Shown: positions 12,047 through 23,357, counted from the stretch's first letter. The stretch: 64,000 bases of DNA from Proteles cristata cristata (GCA_017311185.1 JAESUZ010000127.1:558001-622000); one strand, 5' to 3'. Numbers and translations: made by a program. Notes: generated by a model not told the origin, from the sequence alone.

Positions 12047-12175
12047 GGGGGCTCCTGGGGGGCTCAGTTGGTTAAGCATTCGACTTTGGCTCAGGTCATG
12101 ATCTCATGGTTTGTGGGTTTGAGCCCCACATCGGGTTCAGTGCTGACTGCCAGCTCAGAGCCTGGAGCCTGTTTC
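12047..12175 (+). mobile_element. 3'-truncated CAN-SINE, plus strand
   Basis: The head and middle are present (to GAGCCTGGAGCCTGTTTCA), but the CT-rich part and A-tail are missing; unrelated repeat sequence follows at once. SINE insertions keep their 3' ends, so a later deletion or recombination removed it. Confidence 0.9.
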
Positions 12176-12187
12176 ATTATCAGAAGG

Positions 12188-12832
12188 CATGGTTTTTATA
12201 GTGCAGCGTTGAGGTGTCAGCTAGGCCAAGTTCCTGTCTTGAAGCTTGGAGGAAGATTCTGCCTAAAAACTCATTGAAATTGTGAGTAGAATTTATTTCC
12301 TCACAGTTGTATGATGGAGGTCTCCATTTTCTTGATGTTAGCTAGAACTCACAGACCCTAAAAGTCACCTATCTTCTTGTTATGTGCCCTACTTGATCTT
12401 CAAAGCCAGCAATGGAAAATTTCTCATGGCTTAAAACCTACTCTTGATTCAAGTAGATCTCGTTTCCCCTTCCCCGGACTGCTAAGCCCAGATTTAATGG
12501 GCTCATATAATCACATCAGGCTTTCCCCAATATTGCCTTTATCTTAAGATCAGCTGATTTGGAATCTTAATTACACTTTCTTAAAATTTTTTTAATGTTT
12601 TATTTATTTCTGACAGAGAGAGAGAGGGAGAGAGAAAGAGACAGCGTGGGGGAGAGAGAGAGAGAGGGAGACACAGAATCTGAGCTGTCAGCACAGAGCC
12701 TGACACTGGGCCTGAACCCACAAACTGTGAGATCATGACCTGAGCCGAAGTCAGACCCTTAACCAACTGAGCCACTCAGGAACCCCTTAATTACATTTTC
12801 AAAATCCTTGCACAGCAGTACCTAGATTAGTG
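12188..12832 (+). repeat. Mammalian LTR-like interspersed repeat
   Basis: Blocks such as TTCCTCACAGTTGTATGATG, CTTCAAAGCCAGCAATGG, GGGCTCATATAATCACATCA and CACAGCAGTACCTAGATTAG follow one old dispersed repeat common in placental mammals (MaLR-like LTR by general form; exact name uncertain). A SINE interrupts it at 12581-12786. The last 186 bp of the window appear to start another copy. Confidence 0.6.
12581..12786 (-). mobile_element. CAN-SINE, minus strand
   Basis: Flanked by TTAATTACACTTTC (12567-12580) and TTAATTACATTTTC (12787-12800), one difference. A GA-rich expansion at about 12614-12670 is the reverse of its CT-rich tail region. Confidence 0.95.
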
Positions 12833-13490
12833 TGATGATGAATTTTAGATGTCCACTTGATTAAACTGTGATGCCCAGCCTTTGAAACACTAGTCTAGAT
12901 GTTGCTGTGAAAGTATTTTTAGATATGATTAACATTGATAATTAGTAACTTTAGGGGTGCTTGGGTGGTTCAGTTGGTTAAGCAACTGACTTCAGCTCAG
13001 GTCATAATCTTGAGGTTCATAGGTTCAAGCCCTGTGTCAAGCTCTGTGCTTATACCTCAGAGCGTGGGACCTGCTAAGGATTCTGTCTTCCTATCTCTCT
13101 CTCTCTTGCTCTCTCAAAAATAAAATAAACATTAAAAAATAAAGTAACTTTAAGTAAAGCAGATTATCCCCATAATGTGAATGAGCCTCACTCAACCTTT
13201 TCAAGACCTTATTAGCAAAGACTGCAGTTTTTCCAAAAAGAAGTTCTGCCTCAAGACTGCAACATAGATACCCTGCCTAAACTTCAACCTACCAGCCTGT
13301 CCTATAAAATGGCAACATTATCTCCTTCCTAAATTTCCAGCCTGTTGGCTTGCCCTGAAGGTTTTCAACTGCCCACCTCCTTATCTGTGTGAGCCAATTC
13401 CTTAGTTTCCATCCCCAATTCTTACCTACTCAAAACTTTCCTAGTTTCAACATGTTCTATTCAGGTTTTAGTTACTAATTTTTAGCAGTA
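12833..13490 (+). mobile_element. MLT2-type ERVL LTR, plus strand
   Basis: Begins TGATGATGAATTTTAGATGT, like the MLT2 start. It keeps AGCAGATTATCCCCATAATG, GAGCCTCACTCAACCTTTTC and the late GTGTGAGCCAATTCCTTAG block. A SINE splits it at 12954-13142. The outer end is decayed, so the right boundary is approximate. Confidence 0.7.
12954..13142 (+). mobile_element. CAN-SINE inside MLT2
   Basis: Perfect 10-bp duplication AGTAACTTTA at 12944-12953 and 13143-13152. The head reads GGGGTGCTTGGGTGGTTCAG. Younger than the LTR it interrupts. Confidence 0.95.
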
Positions 13491-13750
13491 AGACTTTTTA
13501 TAAAACTGATGGATATAAAGAGAATTTTTTCTCTTGGACAGGGTTGCTATATTTAGAGAATAAAATACAAGGCACTGAATTAAGTTTGAAATTCAGATAC
13601 ACAATGCATAATATTTTAGTATAAGTACCTCAATAATACACACTTACACTAAAGAAATTCCATTATTTATCTTATATTCAAATTTAGCTGGTGTCATTTT
13701 ATCTAGCAACTACATTGAGAGTACTTTTTTCTCTTGAGTTTTAAGAATAC

Positions 13751-13976
13751 GGGGCGCCTGGGTGGCTTAGTCGGTTAAGCGTCCTACTTTCGCTTAGGTC
13801 ATGATCTCGCGGTTCATGGGTTCGAGCCCCGCGTCGGGCTCTGTGCTGACTGCCAGCTCAGAGCCTGGAGCCTATTTCAGTCTGTGACTCCTCTCTCTCT
13901 GACCCTCCCTGCTCACGCTGTCTCTCTCTCTCTCCTAGAAATAAATAAAACATTAAAAAAAAAATTAAAAAAAAAA
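13751..13976 (+). mobile_element. Young-type CAN-SINE, plus strand
   Basis: Carries the CpG-rich variant GGGGCGCCTGGGTGGCTTAG, the TTCGCTTAGG diagnostic stretch, and the TCCTAGAAATAAATAAAACA tail rather than TCTCAAAAATAAATAAAC. The internal Pol III A-box (TGGCTTAGTCG) and B-box (GTTCGAGCC) are intact. Short duplication AAGAATAC/AAGAATGC at the ends. Confidence 0.95.
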
Positions 13977-13979
13977 AAG

Positions 13980-14649
13980 AATGCCCCCCCATTTTTGTTT
14001 GCTTAAGATTTAGAAAGAAATTGTTTAAATATTTAGACTGGTATTTGTGTATTTAATGGTTATGGTATTCAGCATATAATTAAACCAGTTGTATTTTAAA
14101 TTGTAATACTTCTGGAGGCAATAATACAGAAACTCATGTTGTTTTGAAGTCATTTTTAAATACTGTTACATATTTATGTGCATGGAGTCTACAGAAAGTT
14201 AAAAGGTTCTATGAGATATCCTGAGACCTTAAAAACAAACAGCACATATTGCTAAGCACACATTATTTAGAAAGCACTACAATTCACTTGTGTAAGAAGC
14301 TGTTCAAACAACAGTATTATATACTTCTTGTTTTTCCCAAACAGACTGAAGACACTGCAACTCTATTTTTCCTTTTCATGTAGATGAAGGCAATGTGAAG
14401 AGGGCACATTCATATCACCAGAATTCCAGAAATCAGACCACAATCCTGGTTGTGGCAGTTTCATAATCTTTCACATTGCAGATTGGCTCATTTTGCAAAT
14501 ACATAAAATAGCACCAACCTCAAACAAAACAGAACCAACTCAACCAATCTCATAAGTCAGATTTCCAATTAGTTTCTGTTAAGCACAATTCTTTCCCACA
14601 CTGGAAAAATAAGCAACATACATTTGAAAAGAATGGGTCCACTAATATG
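13980..14649. other. Unassigned DNA
   Basis: No gene or repeat recognised between the SINE and the Tigger fragment. Confidence 0.5.
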
Positions 14650-14921
14650 TGGATTTTTAAAAATAAATCCAGCACAGTACTGTAAATATATTATTCCTTA
14701 TGATTTCTTTAATGAGATTCTTTTCTCTAGATTATTTTATTGTAAGAGTACAATGTATAATACGTGTAACATAATGTGTTAATTGACCATGTTATTCATA
14801 AGGCTTCTTGTCAAAAATAAGCTTCAGTGGTTAAATTCTGAGGGAGTCAAAAGTTATACGTGGGTTTTCCACTGTGAAGGGGTTTGGCATTTCTAACCTT
14901 GTACTGTTTAAAGGTCAACTG
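14650..14921 (-). mobile_element. Tigger-type DNA transposon fragment
   Basis: The right end reads AAAGGTCAACTG followed by TA, matching the CAGTTGACC...-type terminal inverted repeat of a Tigger family member and its TA target. Inward, AGTCAAAAGTTATACGTGGG and TTTATTGTAAGAGTACAATG match its non-coding end. The other terminus is missing. Strand is given by my memory of the consensus. Confidence 0.7.
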
Positions 14922-14923
14922 TA

Positions 14924-15780
14924 TTTCCAAAGAAATTTTAAAAAGGAAGAAAGGCAAAATGACTGTCAGTAGTGAGGTAGAAAGGGTTTTATTGCTTCAG
15001 TTATGCTCAGAATTGCTTTACTGATCTGGACAATGTCAATGGCAGTTGACCCATCAGGTAAAGGTAAACATGAGAGTGGAAGGCAAGTCTGCAAGTAAGG
15101 ATGAGACAGGCACGGGTAAATTTCAAGCATTACTTGCCAACCTACCATGCCAAGAGCAGGACAAATTACACAAATAAGGAACATTCTTGTATTAAAAGAG
15201 GTTTTTTGGGTGGAGGGAGATAATACCTCAAATGCATCAAAATAAATTTTAGAGATAATTAGCATACCTGTATTTATTTTAGCAGCCACCTTACCTTATT
15301 TTTTTAAACAAACCTCTTAAATTTACATAAAACCTAAATGCATTACCATCATTTCAATTTCTTATTGTTGCTACAGGACTTCATGAAAATAGACTTCAGA
15401 GCCGATTTTTTCTGCTTCAAAATGTCATCAAGAAATCCCTCTTTTATTTTACTGTATAAAAACTGATTGTCAGCTTAATAGAGAAATAATAATATTTGGC
15501 TACCAGTAGCCTTGATAAACGTCAATACAGCCTCATGAATTCTTTTTGTAAGTTGTGATGTTTTTTTAAATGTTTGAAAAGTATATTTTTGTCTAATAGA
15601 TGATTTAATTACATAATAAAAGCATATAATTGTGATTGCCATTTTATATGAATGATTAATGATAATATTATTAATTTAAAAAATTTAATCACCTATGAAA
15701 ATAATGGCTTTGCTTTAGATTTGTTTCTAAATTTATTTATGGAAATCTTAAATTGCTGAGAAAAGTTCCAAGATATAAAT
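14924..15780. other. Unassigned DNA with a 107-codon chance frame
   Basis: A minus-strand frame at 14966-15289 is among the longer ones outside L1, LTR and SINE sequence. It has no recognisable domain and no long flanking coding context. I see no evidence that it is a gene. Confidence 0.5.
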
Positions 15781-15784
15781 ATTT

Positions 15785-15988
15785 GGAGCATCTTAGTGGC
15801 TCAGTTGGTTGAGCATCCAACTCTTTATATTGGCTCAGGGCATGATCCCAGGGTTCATGTGGGATCGAGCCCCACATTGAGCTCTGCACTTAGTGTTAAA
15901 CCTGCTTGAGACTCTCTTTCTGCCCCTCCTCCCCCTCCCACTCTAACTCTCTCTGTCTCTCAAATTAAAAGAAAAAGAAAAAGAAAAA
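15785..15988 (+). mobile_element. Older pan-carnivore CAN-SINE
   Basis: Differs from the other copies: CATGATCCCAGGGTTCATG, GATCGAGCCCCACATTGAGC, and CCTGCTTGAGACTCTCTTTC instead of the CTGTGCTGACAGCTCAG middle. This is the form shared with dog-like carnivores, so it probably predates the felid expansion. The tail is AAAG-rich; AAATATTT flanks it. Confidence 0.9.
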
Positions 15989-15999
15989 AAATATTTTAT

Positions 16000-17248
16000 A
16001 ACTCTGGTTAAGGTTAAAAGCAACTGGGAAGAGCAGTTAAATCTTTTCTCCCCTATATAAAAGTCCAAAATCCATTTGTGAATAATGGCATGAAATTATG
16101 AAGTGATATTTGACCCTAAACATTAGGATAAAATTATATTTATGAAGTTACCTGTGGTGTCTAGAGCAAAACTGTTAAACTTCAATAAAATTAAATTTTA
16201 TGCATGAATAGTCTGTAATTACTATGAAAAGTTTCAAAAACTATAATTTAATTTAAACTACATTGTTGTTCAAGAAGTTATATAACAGGATATTTGTATT
16301 TATAGAGCCTCTCTAATTGTAGTCTTAACTTTTTATTTAATTGTTCATAGATCAGCTAGAATACTTTGCTATTTTGTAAGATTTTAAAGTTTTACTATTC
16401 AACTCTTTGGGGTATACTCTTGTCTTTATTCATATGAAAAATTTCTATTAGTCTTAATAAGAATTGCAGAGAGTTCTGTCAAGGGAGTTATATCCCATGT
16501 CTCTACCAAAGAAATTATTCAACCCTTTGATTGTAATAATTATCCACTTCAGCTACTGCCTTATGTACACATAGACAACCATGTTCATCTCATGAATAGT
16601 TATAACATAGTTATGGTAATATCTTTATATAGAGAAGAACATGTTTTAAATACAAAGTAATGTCTCACTTTCAGCTATAGCTGGATGAAACTTAGCTTAT
16701 AAGTAGATCTATAGTCCACCTTGGAGTAGACAGCACCCTCAGAATTAAAATTGTATAAGTAATTTGAAATATTAAAAGGAATGGTGATAAATAATGTTTT
16801 TTATCATAAGATTTTACAGTTAGCTATTGTCATCTGTCAAATGTAATGGGAGACACCTTTACAAGTCCCTTGACATTACGAATTAATGAAGTTAACTTCC
16901 TAAAAGAAATATTAGCATGCAACTCATAATTCTGGCAATGTACAAAGCTAAGGAATTTTTTATAACTTTATAGGCTCTAGTGAGATGGTTCCGTACCAAA
17001 AAATTTATCCATGGTTCTTCACACATTGACAGTATTGCTAAGAACACTGATACTAAGCTATTAGGCAGCTGCTGAAAGTTAGGGGCTGTTTTTCTCTTTG
17101 TCAGTATGATAAGGAAATAAAGTAAATATTTCTAACACATTCATACTAGTGCCTGCCATAGAAGTATTCTATACATTTTTATTTTTAACTAAATCAAATT
17201 TCCCACCTGTTTGCTCTGCGAGCATATATTTAAAAACAAAAATGTATT
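16000..17248. other. Unassigned AT-rich DNA
   Basis: No coding, RNA or repeat signature that I can support. Confidence 0.5.
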
Positions 17249-17259
17249 AAGAATGTATA

Positions 17260-17476
17260 CAGGGGCACCTCAGTGACTCAGTCAGTTGAGCATCTGACTT
17301 CGGCTCAGGTCATTATCTCACGGTTTGTGGGTTCAAGCCCTGCGTCGGGCTCTGTGCTGACATCTTAGAGCCTGGAGCCTGCTTGGGATTCTGTGTCTCC
17401 CTCCCTCTCTGACCCTCCCCTGCTCACGCTGCCTCTCTCTCTTAGAAATAAATAAAACATTAAAAAATTTAAAAAA
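17260..17476 (+). mobile_element. CAN-SINE, plus strand, mixed type
   Basis: Flanked by AAGAATGTATA at 17249-17259 and 17477-17487. The head is of the common type (GACTTCGGCTCAGGTCAT) while the tail is of the young type (TCTTAGAAATAAATAAAACA), so it is an intermediate or a conversion product. Confidence 0.95.
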
Positions 17477-17487
17477 AAGAATGTATA

Positions 17488-18814
17488 TAGAACTAAGACA
17501 AGGAATTTAGAAATACATAGTAAATTGTCATTGACTGCTCTCATGCCTCTACATTGTTAGTGTTGTGAGGAGGGCAAGAAGGAGACAGTTAATGAACCAA
17601 GTCAAATTATCAAAAGTAATATTGAATGGGTGTGATATGAGTATGCTATTTTGTCTATAATGATTAGGAAAAAAATCTGAATAGTTGATATTTTAATGGA
17701 TAAGTTTTTAAAAAGCAAGGCTGACCCATAAAAATATCTGGTGAAAGAAGTGTCCAGATTTAGAATAGAAAACAGCAAGCATTGTGCTAGGATAATTCCT
17801 GATGTGTTTGAATGCAGGAAATAATCCAGTGGGACTGAAACAGAATAGGGAGAGGGAAGAGGAAAGTCATGGGAAAAGATACTGAGAATGAACAAAGGAG
17901 GAAGTCACTGATTAAACTCAATGTTTTGTGTTATATTCTTTGTAATAACCTGTATCTAAAAAATTAATTTGTCAAGGAAAAAATCAAATGAGTTTCTCTA
18001 TGTGATACTAAATTAATTTTCAGAGAGATTATACCCTCTCCTATGTTATAAAATTACAGGATGAGATATTAAATTACACATTTTTTTTAATTTTCAAATT
18101 TTCAGGAAAATGAATTAGCCATTTGCAGTTTAGCTTTCTCAGCACATATTGTTGAGAAATGGGGAAACATCTCCAGATAGAATTTATTTAACTGGACTAT
18201 TTTTTGGGACTTAAAACTATAATAATCTTTTAGAAATACCAGAATTCTATAATAATCTTTGGAGTAATTACCCTAGATGTTAAAAAAAATAATTCAAAGT
18301 TTCTATCAGCAGTTAGAAGTAACTACAGTTTTGAGCCACTAATTTCTGTTTGCTAATTGGATAGTATTAAATATCATTCCTGGAAAGAGTTCAAAAATAA
18401 TTTTTGTAATGAATATTGAAACATAAAACAAAGAATAGCAATTGACATTTTGATGAAGAAAAGCTCTCAGGTGTCAGTTTCCAAATAGGATAAAAATAAT
18501 TGTTAATGTACCAAAATTAGGTTTAAGTTATAATTTCAATTACCTTGATAATTGAATTGTACATTTAACTTACAGCAATATGAACAAAGAATGTGTTTAT
18601 GTCTCTGAATCTGATATTTGTTAAACCAGCCCATTTCACTTGTTTAATACAGATCTGTATTATTAGTGCATTTCCTACACCAAAACCTTGCTGAAATCAC
18701 TTGAGAGTTCTGTCCACATTCGCCTGGAAGCTTTGGTTGACTTGAACCCATGTCAGCGTGCCTCAGGAACCTAACCAGTCAGTTCTATACCTCACTACAG
18801 TTTGGTGATAATGC

Positions 18815-18816
<2 letters not shown>
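17488..18816. other. Unassigned AT-rich DNA
   Basis: Nothing recognised. The 97-codon minus frame at 17602-17895 is hydrophobic from AT-rich codons and has no domain. Confidence 0.5.

Positions 18817-18856
<40 letters not shown>
18817..18856 (+). repeat. (TG)20 microsatellite
   Basis: Uninterrupted TG dinucleotide tract in otherwise unassigned DNA. Confidence 0.98.
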
Positions 18857-18857
<1 letters not shown>

Positions 18858-19284
18858 CCCAGACCCTGGGTTTCAATACTGTGTAAAAAGGCCAAACGAA
18901 AGGTCACAGCAAAAAGAAAAGGAAGCCTCTCTTTTTCATAGAATAGAAAATAATTACAGAAGCTTGAGTCTGTTATTGAAGTAATTTACTGAAAATATGT
19001 GGTCAGAAACTAGTACTATATTTAATTTAAAAACCGAACGCAAGTTTTTGAAGCTTTATAGAGACAGTGAAATTAGTGAAAATATGGGATAAACAATCTT
19101 CTCACCAGGAGGTAGCCAAAAATTATATTAAAAATTTGCTTCAGTAATGTTTGATGAAAGGTGTAACTGAATAATTTTCAGTGATAATGAAACAGCCTTT
19201 TACTGGTGCCATGTTCTGGCAAAATGAGTGAATGAATCTTTAGCTGCAAGGTTTACATAGATATAAATTTAAAAATAAAATCTG

Positions 19285-19548
19285 GGGGATGGGCAAAATG
19301 GGTAAAGGTGAGTGGAAGATACAGGCTTCTGGTTACAGAATAATTATGTCATGGGCACAAAGGGCACAGCATAAGGGATATAGTCAATGATATTGTAAAA
19401 GAATTCTATGGTGACAGATGGTAGCCACAATTGTGGTGAGCATACTGTATAGAGATATTGAATCACTGTGTTGTACACTAGAAACTAATGTGACATTCTG
19501 TGTCAAGTATACTCAAATTAAAATTTTTAATTAAAAAAATTAATAAAG
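19285..19548 (+). mobile_element. 5'-truncated L1 (3' UTR only), plus strand
   Basis: Sense 3' UTR (GGGGATGGGCAAAATGGGTA, GGCACAGCATAAGGGATATA, TTGTACACTAGAAACTAATG), then an A-rich tail. AATAAAATCTG flanks it at 19274-19284 and 19549-19559, showing a completed target-primed insertion. Confidence 0.9.
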
Positions 19549-19559
19549 AATAAAATCTG

Positions 19560-20057
19560 ACACTGTTTCCTAAGGTTGCCTTAACAAACTCCTTGCATAG
19601 CTGACCAGAGAGTATCATGAGATTTTAAGTGTGCTAAGATCAGATCGTCTGTTCCAGCCCAGAGACCCAAAAAAGAAAAAGATGGCAATAATATGGAAAA
19701 AAAAGTCAATACCTGAAACTTTTAAACAACTTTTATGTGTATTATTATACTTGGCTGAAAGCACGACAAATCTGGGAAAATTTTTCAGCTAGATCAATAA
19801 TCACTCTGTACTAATACTGCAAGCAAGTCATCGGCTAGCAAGACTGAACTTCATGTAAAAAATGTTTTCAAAAATTTTTCCTCCACAGGAGATATCAAAC
19901 AGATATGCGACCAAGGAAATTTATGTCCCCAGAAGAGTCACTATCAACATGTCCTTGTTGCTTGCTGTTGCTTTCTTTGTTTAGCAGGGGCTGGGATATG
20001 ATCTTGGGGATGTCACCTATGCAGCTGGAAAAGAGATTTTGGTTTATAATTATGTTT
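19560..20057. other. Unassigned DNA
   Basis: No gene. TTTCCTAAGGTTGCCTTAAC at about 19566 resembles the start of an MLT1 LTR in antisense, as at 24280, but too little follows to annotate. Confidence 0.4.
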
Positions 20058-20067
20058 AAGAGTGAAT

Positions 20068-20593
20068 ATGGAAAGAGCCCAAATGTCCCATTGACTGCTG
20101 AATGGATGAAGAAGATGTGGTGTATATATACACCCTCCCCCACATACCTACAATGGAATATTACTCAGCCATCAAAAATAATGAAATCTTGCCATTTGCA
20201 GTGACATGGAAGGGGCTAGCATATATTATACAAAGCAAAATAAGTCAGAGAAAGACAAACACTGTATGATTTCACTCATATGTGGAATTTAGGAAACAAA
20301 TCAAATGAACATGGGGAGGGGAGGAAGAAAGAGGCAAATCAGAAAGCAGACTCAACTATAGAGAACAAATTGAGGGCTGCTGGAGGGGAAGAGTCCAGGG
20401 GAATGGGCTAAATGGGTGATGGGCATTAAGGAGGATCGCTGTTGTGATGGACATTGGGTGTTACATATAATGATGAATCACTTAATTCTATTCCAGAAAC
20501 TCATATTACACTATATATTAACTAACTAGAATTTAAATAAAAATTTGAAACTAAAAATAGATAAATAAGTAGAAAAATAATTTCTTTTAAAAA
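20068..20593 (+). mobile_element. 5'-truncated L1, plus strand, 526 bp
   Basis: Runs from the ORF2 3' end (CCCAAATGTCCCATTGACTG, AATGGAATATTACTCAGCC, TTTCACTCATATGTGGAATT) through the full 3' UTR to an A-rich tail. AAGAGTGAAT flanks it at 20058-20067 and 20594-20603. Typical truncated insertion; no complete frame. Confidence 0.92.
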
Positions 20594-20890
20594 AAGAGTG
20601 AATGTAAAGACTTTAGAGGATCTTTCCATACTGAGAGGACATCAAAATTTATTATTCCTACCAAAAGTTTTTGGCAAATACTGGAATTTGAAGAAGTTGC
20701 AAAAAAAATTAACTGAAGTTTGACCATTTCATAGTGAATTGGATTTAAATATGTAAAATAACCAGGAAATAGAGGAATATCAGTGATGATGACGATTATA
20801 ATCATAGTATTGAGAACAAGGATAAAAATATTGCCACAGAATATTGAACAAGGAATGTTTGTTAGTGCTCCTTTAAAGGGGAGCTACTTA

Positions 20891-21098
20891 AGCTCGCCTG
20901 GATGGCTCAACAGGTTGAGCGTCTGACGTTGGCTCAGGTCATGATCTCACAGTTTGTGAGTTTGAGCCCTGCATCAGGCTCTGTGCTGACAGCTCAGAAC
21001 CTGGAACCTTCTTCGGATTCTGTGTCTCCCTCTCTCTCTCTGCCCCTTTCCAACTCACACTCTATCTCCCTGTCCTTCAAATGTCAAAAACAAATTTT
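20891..21098 (+). mobile_element. CAN-SINE A (older copy)
   Basis: Plus-strand copy with target duplication AAGGGGAGCTACTTA (left about 20876-20890, right 21099-21113). Its 3' half has the private phrases GAACCTGGAACCTTCTTCGG and CCTTCAAATGTCAAAAACAA, which reappear 266 bp downstream and prove the duplication described below. Confidence 0.95.
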
Positions 21099-21508
21099 AA
21101 GGGGAGCTACTTAGGGACATCTGCATGGCTCAGTTGATTAAATGTCCAACTCTTGCGGGGCGCCTGGGTGGCTTAGTCGGTTAAGCGTCCGACTTTCGCT
21201 TGGGTCATGATCTCGCGGTTCGTGGGTTGGAGCCCCGCGTCGGGCTCTGTGCTGACAGCTCAGAACCTGGAACCTTCTTCGGATTCTGGGTCTCCCTCTC
21301 TCTCTCTGCCCCTTTCCAACTCACACTCTATCTCCCTGTCCTTCAAATGTCAAAAACAAATTTTAAGGGGAGCTACTTAGGGACATCTGCATGGCTCAGT
21401 TGATTAAATGTCCAACTCTTGCGGGGCGCCTGGGTGGCTTAGTCGGTTAAGCGTCCGACTTTCGCTTGGGTCATGATCTCGCGGTTCGTGGGTTCGAGCC
21501 CCGTGTCG
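20977..21508 (+). repeat. 266-bp tandem duplication joining two SINEs
   Basis: Unit 1 is 20977-21242 and unit 2 is 21243-21508. By eye they differ at only three places (T/G near 21022/21288; G/C and C/T near the B-box end). Each unit holds the 3' half of SINE A, its flank, the start of SINE B and the 5' half of young SINE C. The breakpoint lies in GGCTCTGTGCTGAC, which A and C share, as expected for unequal crossing-over between the two SINEs. Confidence 0.93.
21157..21364 (+). mobile_element. Chimeric SINE: C head joined to A tail
   Basis: The 5' part is young-type (GGGGCGCCTGGGTGGCTTAG, TTTCGCTTGGGTCATGATC) and the 3' part is that of SINE A (CAGCTCAGAACCTGGAACC, then CTTCAAATGTCAAAAACAAA). 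The B-box is altered to GTTGGAGCC at 21226-21234. This mixture is the recombination product, not a separate insertion. Confidence 0.93.
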
Positions 21509-21654
21509 GGCTCTGTGCTGACTGCCAGCTCAGAGCCTGGAGCCTGTTTCAGTCTGTGACTCCCTCTCTCTCTGACCCTCCCCTGCTCACACCGTCTCTC
21601 TCTCTCTCTCTCTCTCTCCTAGAAATAAATAAAATATTAAAAAAAAAATAAAAT
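21423..21654 (+). mobile_element. Young-type CAN-SINE C, intact
   Basis: Full copy with A-box TGGCTTAGTCG (21435-21445), B-box GTTCGAGCC (21492-21500), a (TC)n stretch near 21596-21619, the CCTAGAAATAAATAAAATA tail and an A-run. It could be transcribed by Pol III in principle, though amplification needs L1 machinery in trans. Confidence 0.95.
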
Positions 21655-21839
21655 AAATGTCCAACTCTTGGTTTCAGCTCAGGTCATGATCTCACGGTTC
21701 TTAAGGTTTAGCCTTGCATTGAGCTCTGTGCTATCAGTGCGGAGCCTGCTTGCTCTCTCTCCCTCTTTCTCTTGTCGTTCCCCATTTGTGCTCTCTTTCT
21801 CTCTCTCTCTCTCCGTCAAAATAAATAGACTTCAAAAGT

Positions 21840-23357
21840 AATTCCACAGCTCAGAATGGCATTTAAAAAATAAAATAAAATAAAAGGATGCTTCTTAGAT
21901 ACAAGTGATGTTAAAAGAGTCAGAGGATATTGGAAGAAGTCTATTAAATTAGTCTATTAACTGAGAAACCTGCGTAAGAGCTATCATCTGGTGTTATCTT
22001 CAATTTAGTGAGTAGTAAATTGATGTCGTTGCTTCAAAATCTTCAATCAAAATGATACAATAAACATTTCATTTTACTGCATTATGTAAGTGTAGCATTT
22101 TGTTTCGTTTGATTTTTTCACATTTGTTGCTTTACATCTTAAGGATATTTGTCAACTTTCATTTTCTCTAGGAATTTATTACAATATAAAAAAGCAGTAA
22201 ATAAAATCTACCATTATGTTTTCTCTTCCTATATCATATTCATATCCTTACTTCTGAAAGTTTATGTGATTTTGAAGTGTTATGTAAGAACCATCTAAGG
22301 ATATACTACAAATGACATTTGATAACAAGGATTTTAGATGAAAGAACATGGATCTATTTTAGCTTTCTGGACCCTGAGGGGAAATAGCATTAGAAGACTA
22401 AAATAGATATTGAATTCATAGCTTTGACAAATTTGCTGGGTGAATCTGCAGTGATAAGATAGGCCAGCAATCAGTATTTGCTGCAGAGCAACGCATCTGT
22501 AGGTCCTAATATTCACTCCATGGGCTTATCAGGTTGGCAGATTACTCTTGATATACATGGATCCCTCTAGATAAGTTGCCTTTTTAATCCTGTAGTTATC
22601 TCCACTCACAGACAGATGTAAATTCTCAAATATTAATAAATCTGTAAAGGTCTATGCTACCTTTCAGTTTAAATTAATTTCCATATACTTTCCTCCAAAA
22701 TATTCTGTTCAGTGACCAAATGTTAAAATACTAACACAGTCAAAATTAGATGGCATTAAGCATCATTTAGAGTGGATGACGATATATATCGCTGCAAAAT
22801 TATCTCAGATTTAATGCATCATCTAGTTCCTTATGACTTATAAACTCAAGCATAATTCAGTTCTATTACTCTGTTGTAGAAAACTATAGTGTTTCCTTAA
22901 ATTTTGATCTTCTGATACTCTGATTATTTAGTATGTTTTAGAAAATCTTCTCCAGGGATTTAGCTTCTTGTAACTACGGGATTTCCCTTACAGTTTCCAA
23001 ATAAAAAGAGCATTGCATGCGCTCTAAGATCCAAATGCAGTCAGGTTTGCATGGGGAAAAGCTGTGGGGCTGGGTACCATGCATAATATTAACCGACTTG
23101 TGCATTTTTAATAGACATCTTAAATCTAAAACCATATTTCTCAAGCTTGTTTGCAGCCAGGATTCTAGATGTATGGAAGAAGTCCTACACAAGATTGGAA
23201 AGCAAAAACTTAGAAATGCTTTCAATAAATTGATTTATCTTGCCAACAGGGCTGGAGTAGTTTAATTTTATCTGGGACAATCATGCAGCCATTATAGTGT
23301 CTGCTTCCTATTTACTTATTCCCTATTCCATATTTATCTCATGCTGAGAAGTTCCAG
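21840..23357. other. Unassigned DNA
   Basis: No gene seen. Overlapping frames at 22974-23265 on both strands (about 80 codons) lack domains. No repeat family named. Confidence 0.5.

Larger units (their letters stand above)
21114..21838 (+). mobile_element. CAN-SINE B, split by SINE C and the duplication
   Basis: SINE B starts at GGGACATCTGCATGGCTCAG (21114), breaks at about 21155, and resumes at 21671 with GTTTCAGCTCAGGTCATGAT to a CT-rich end and AAATAAATAGAC. The interruption is SINE C, with duplication AAATGTCCAACTCTTG at 21140-21155 and 21655-21670. A second copy of B's start lies at about 21380-21421 because of the tandem duplication. Confidence 0.92.

Noticed and set aside
14966..15289. 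107-codon minus-strand frame starting M-A-A-K
   Set aside because: No domain, no neighbouring coding signal and AT-rich non-conserved context. It would need conservation evidence before being called a gene.
21240..21510. Short direct repeats as a CRISPR-like array
   Set aside because: There are only two long units made of SINE sequence, with no spacers, in a mammalian context.
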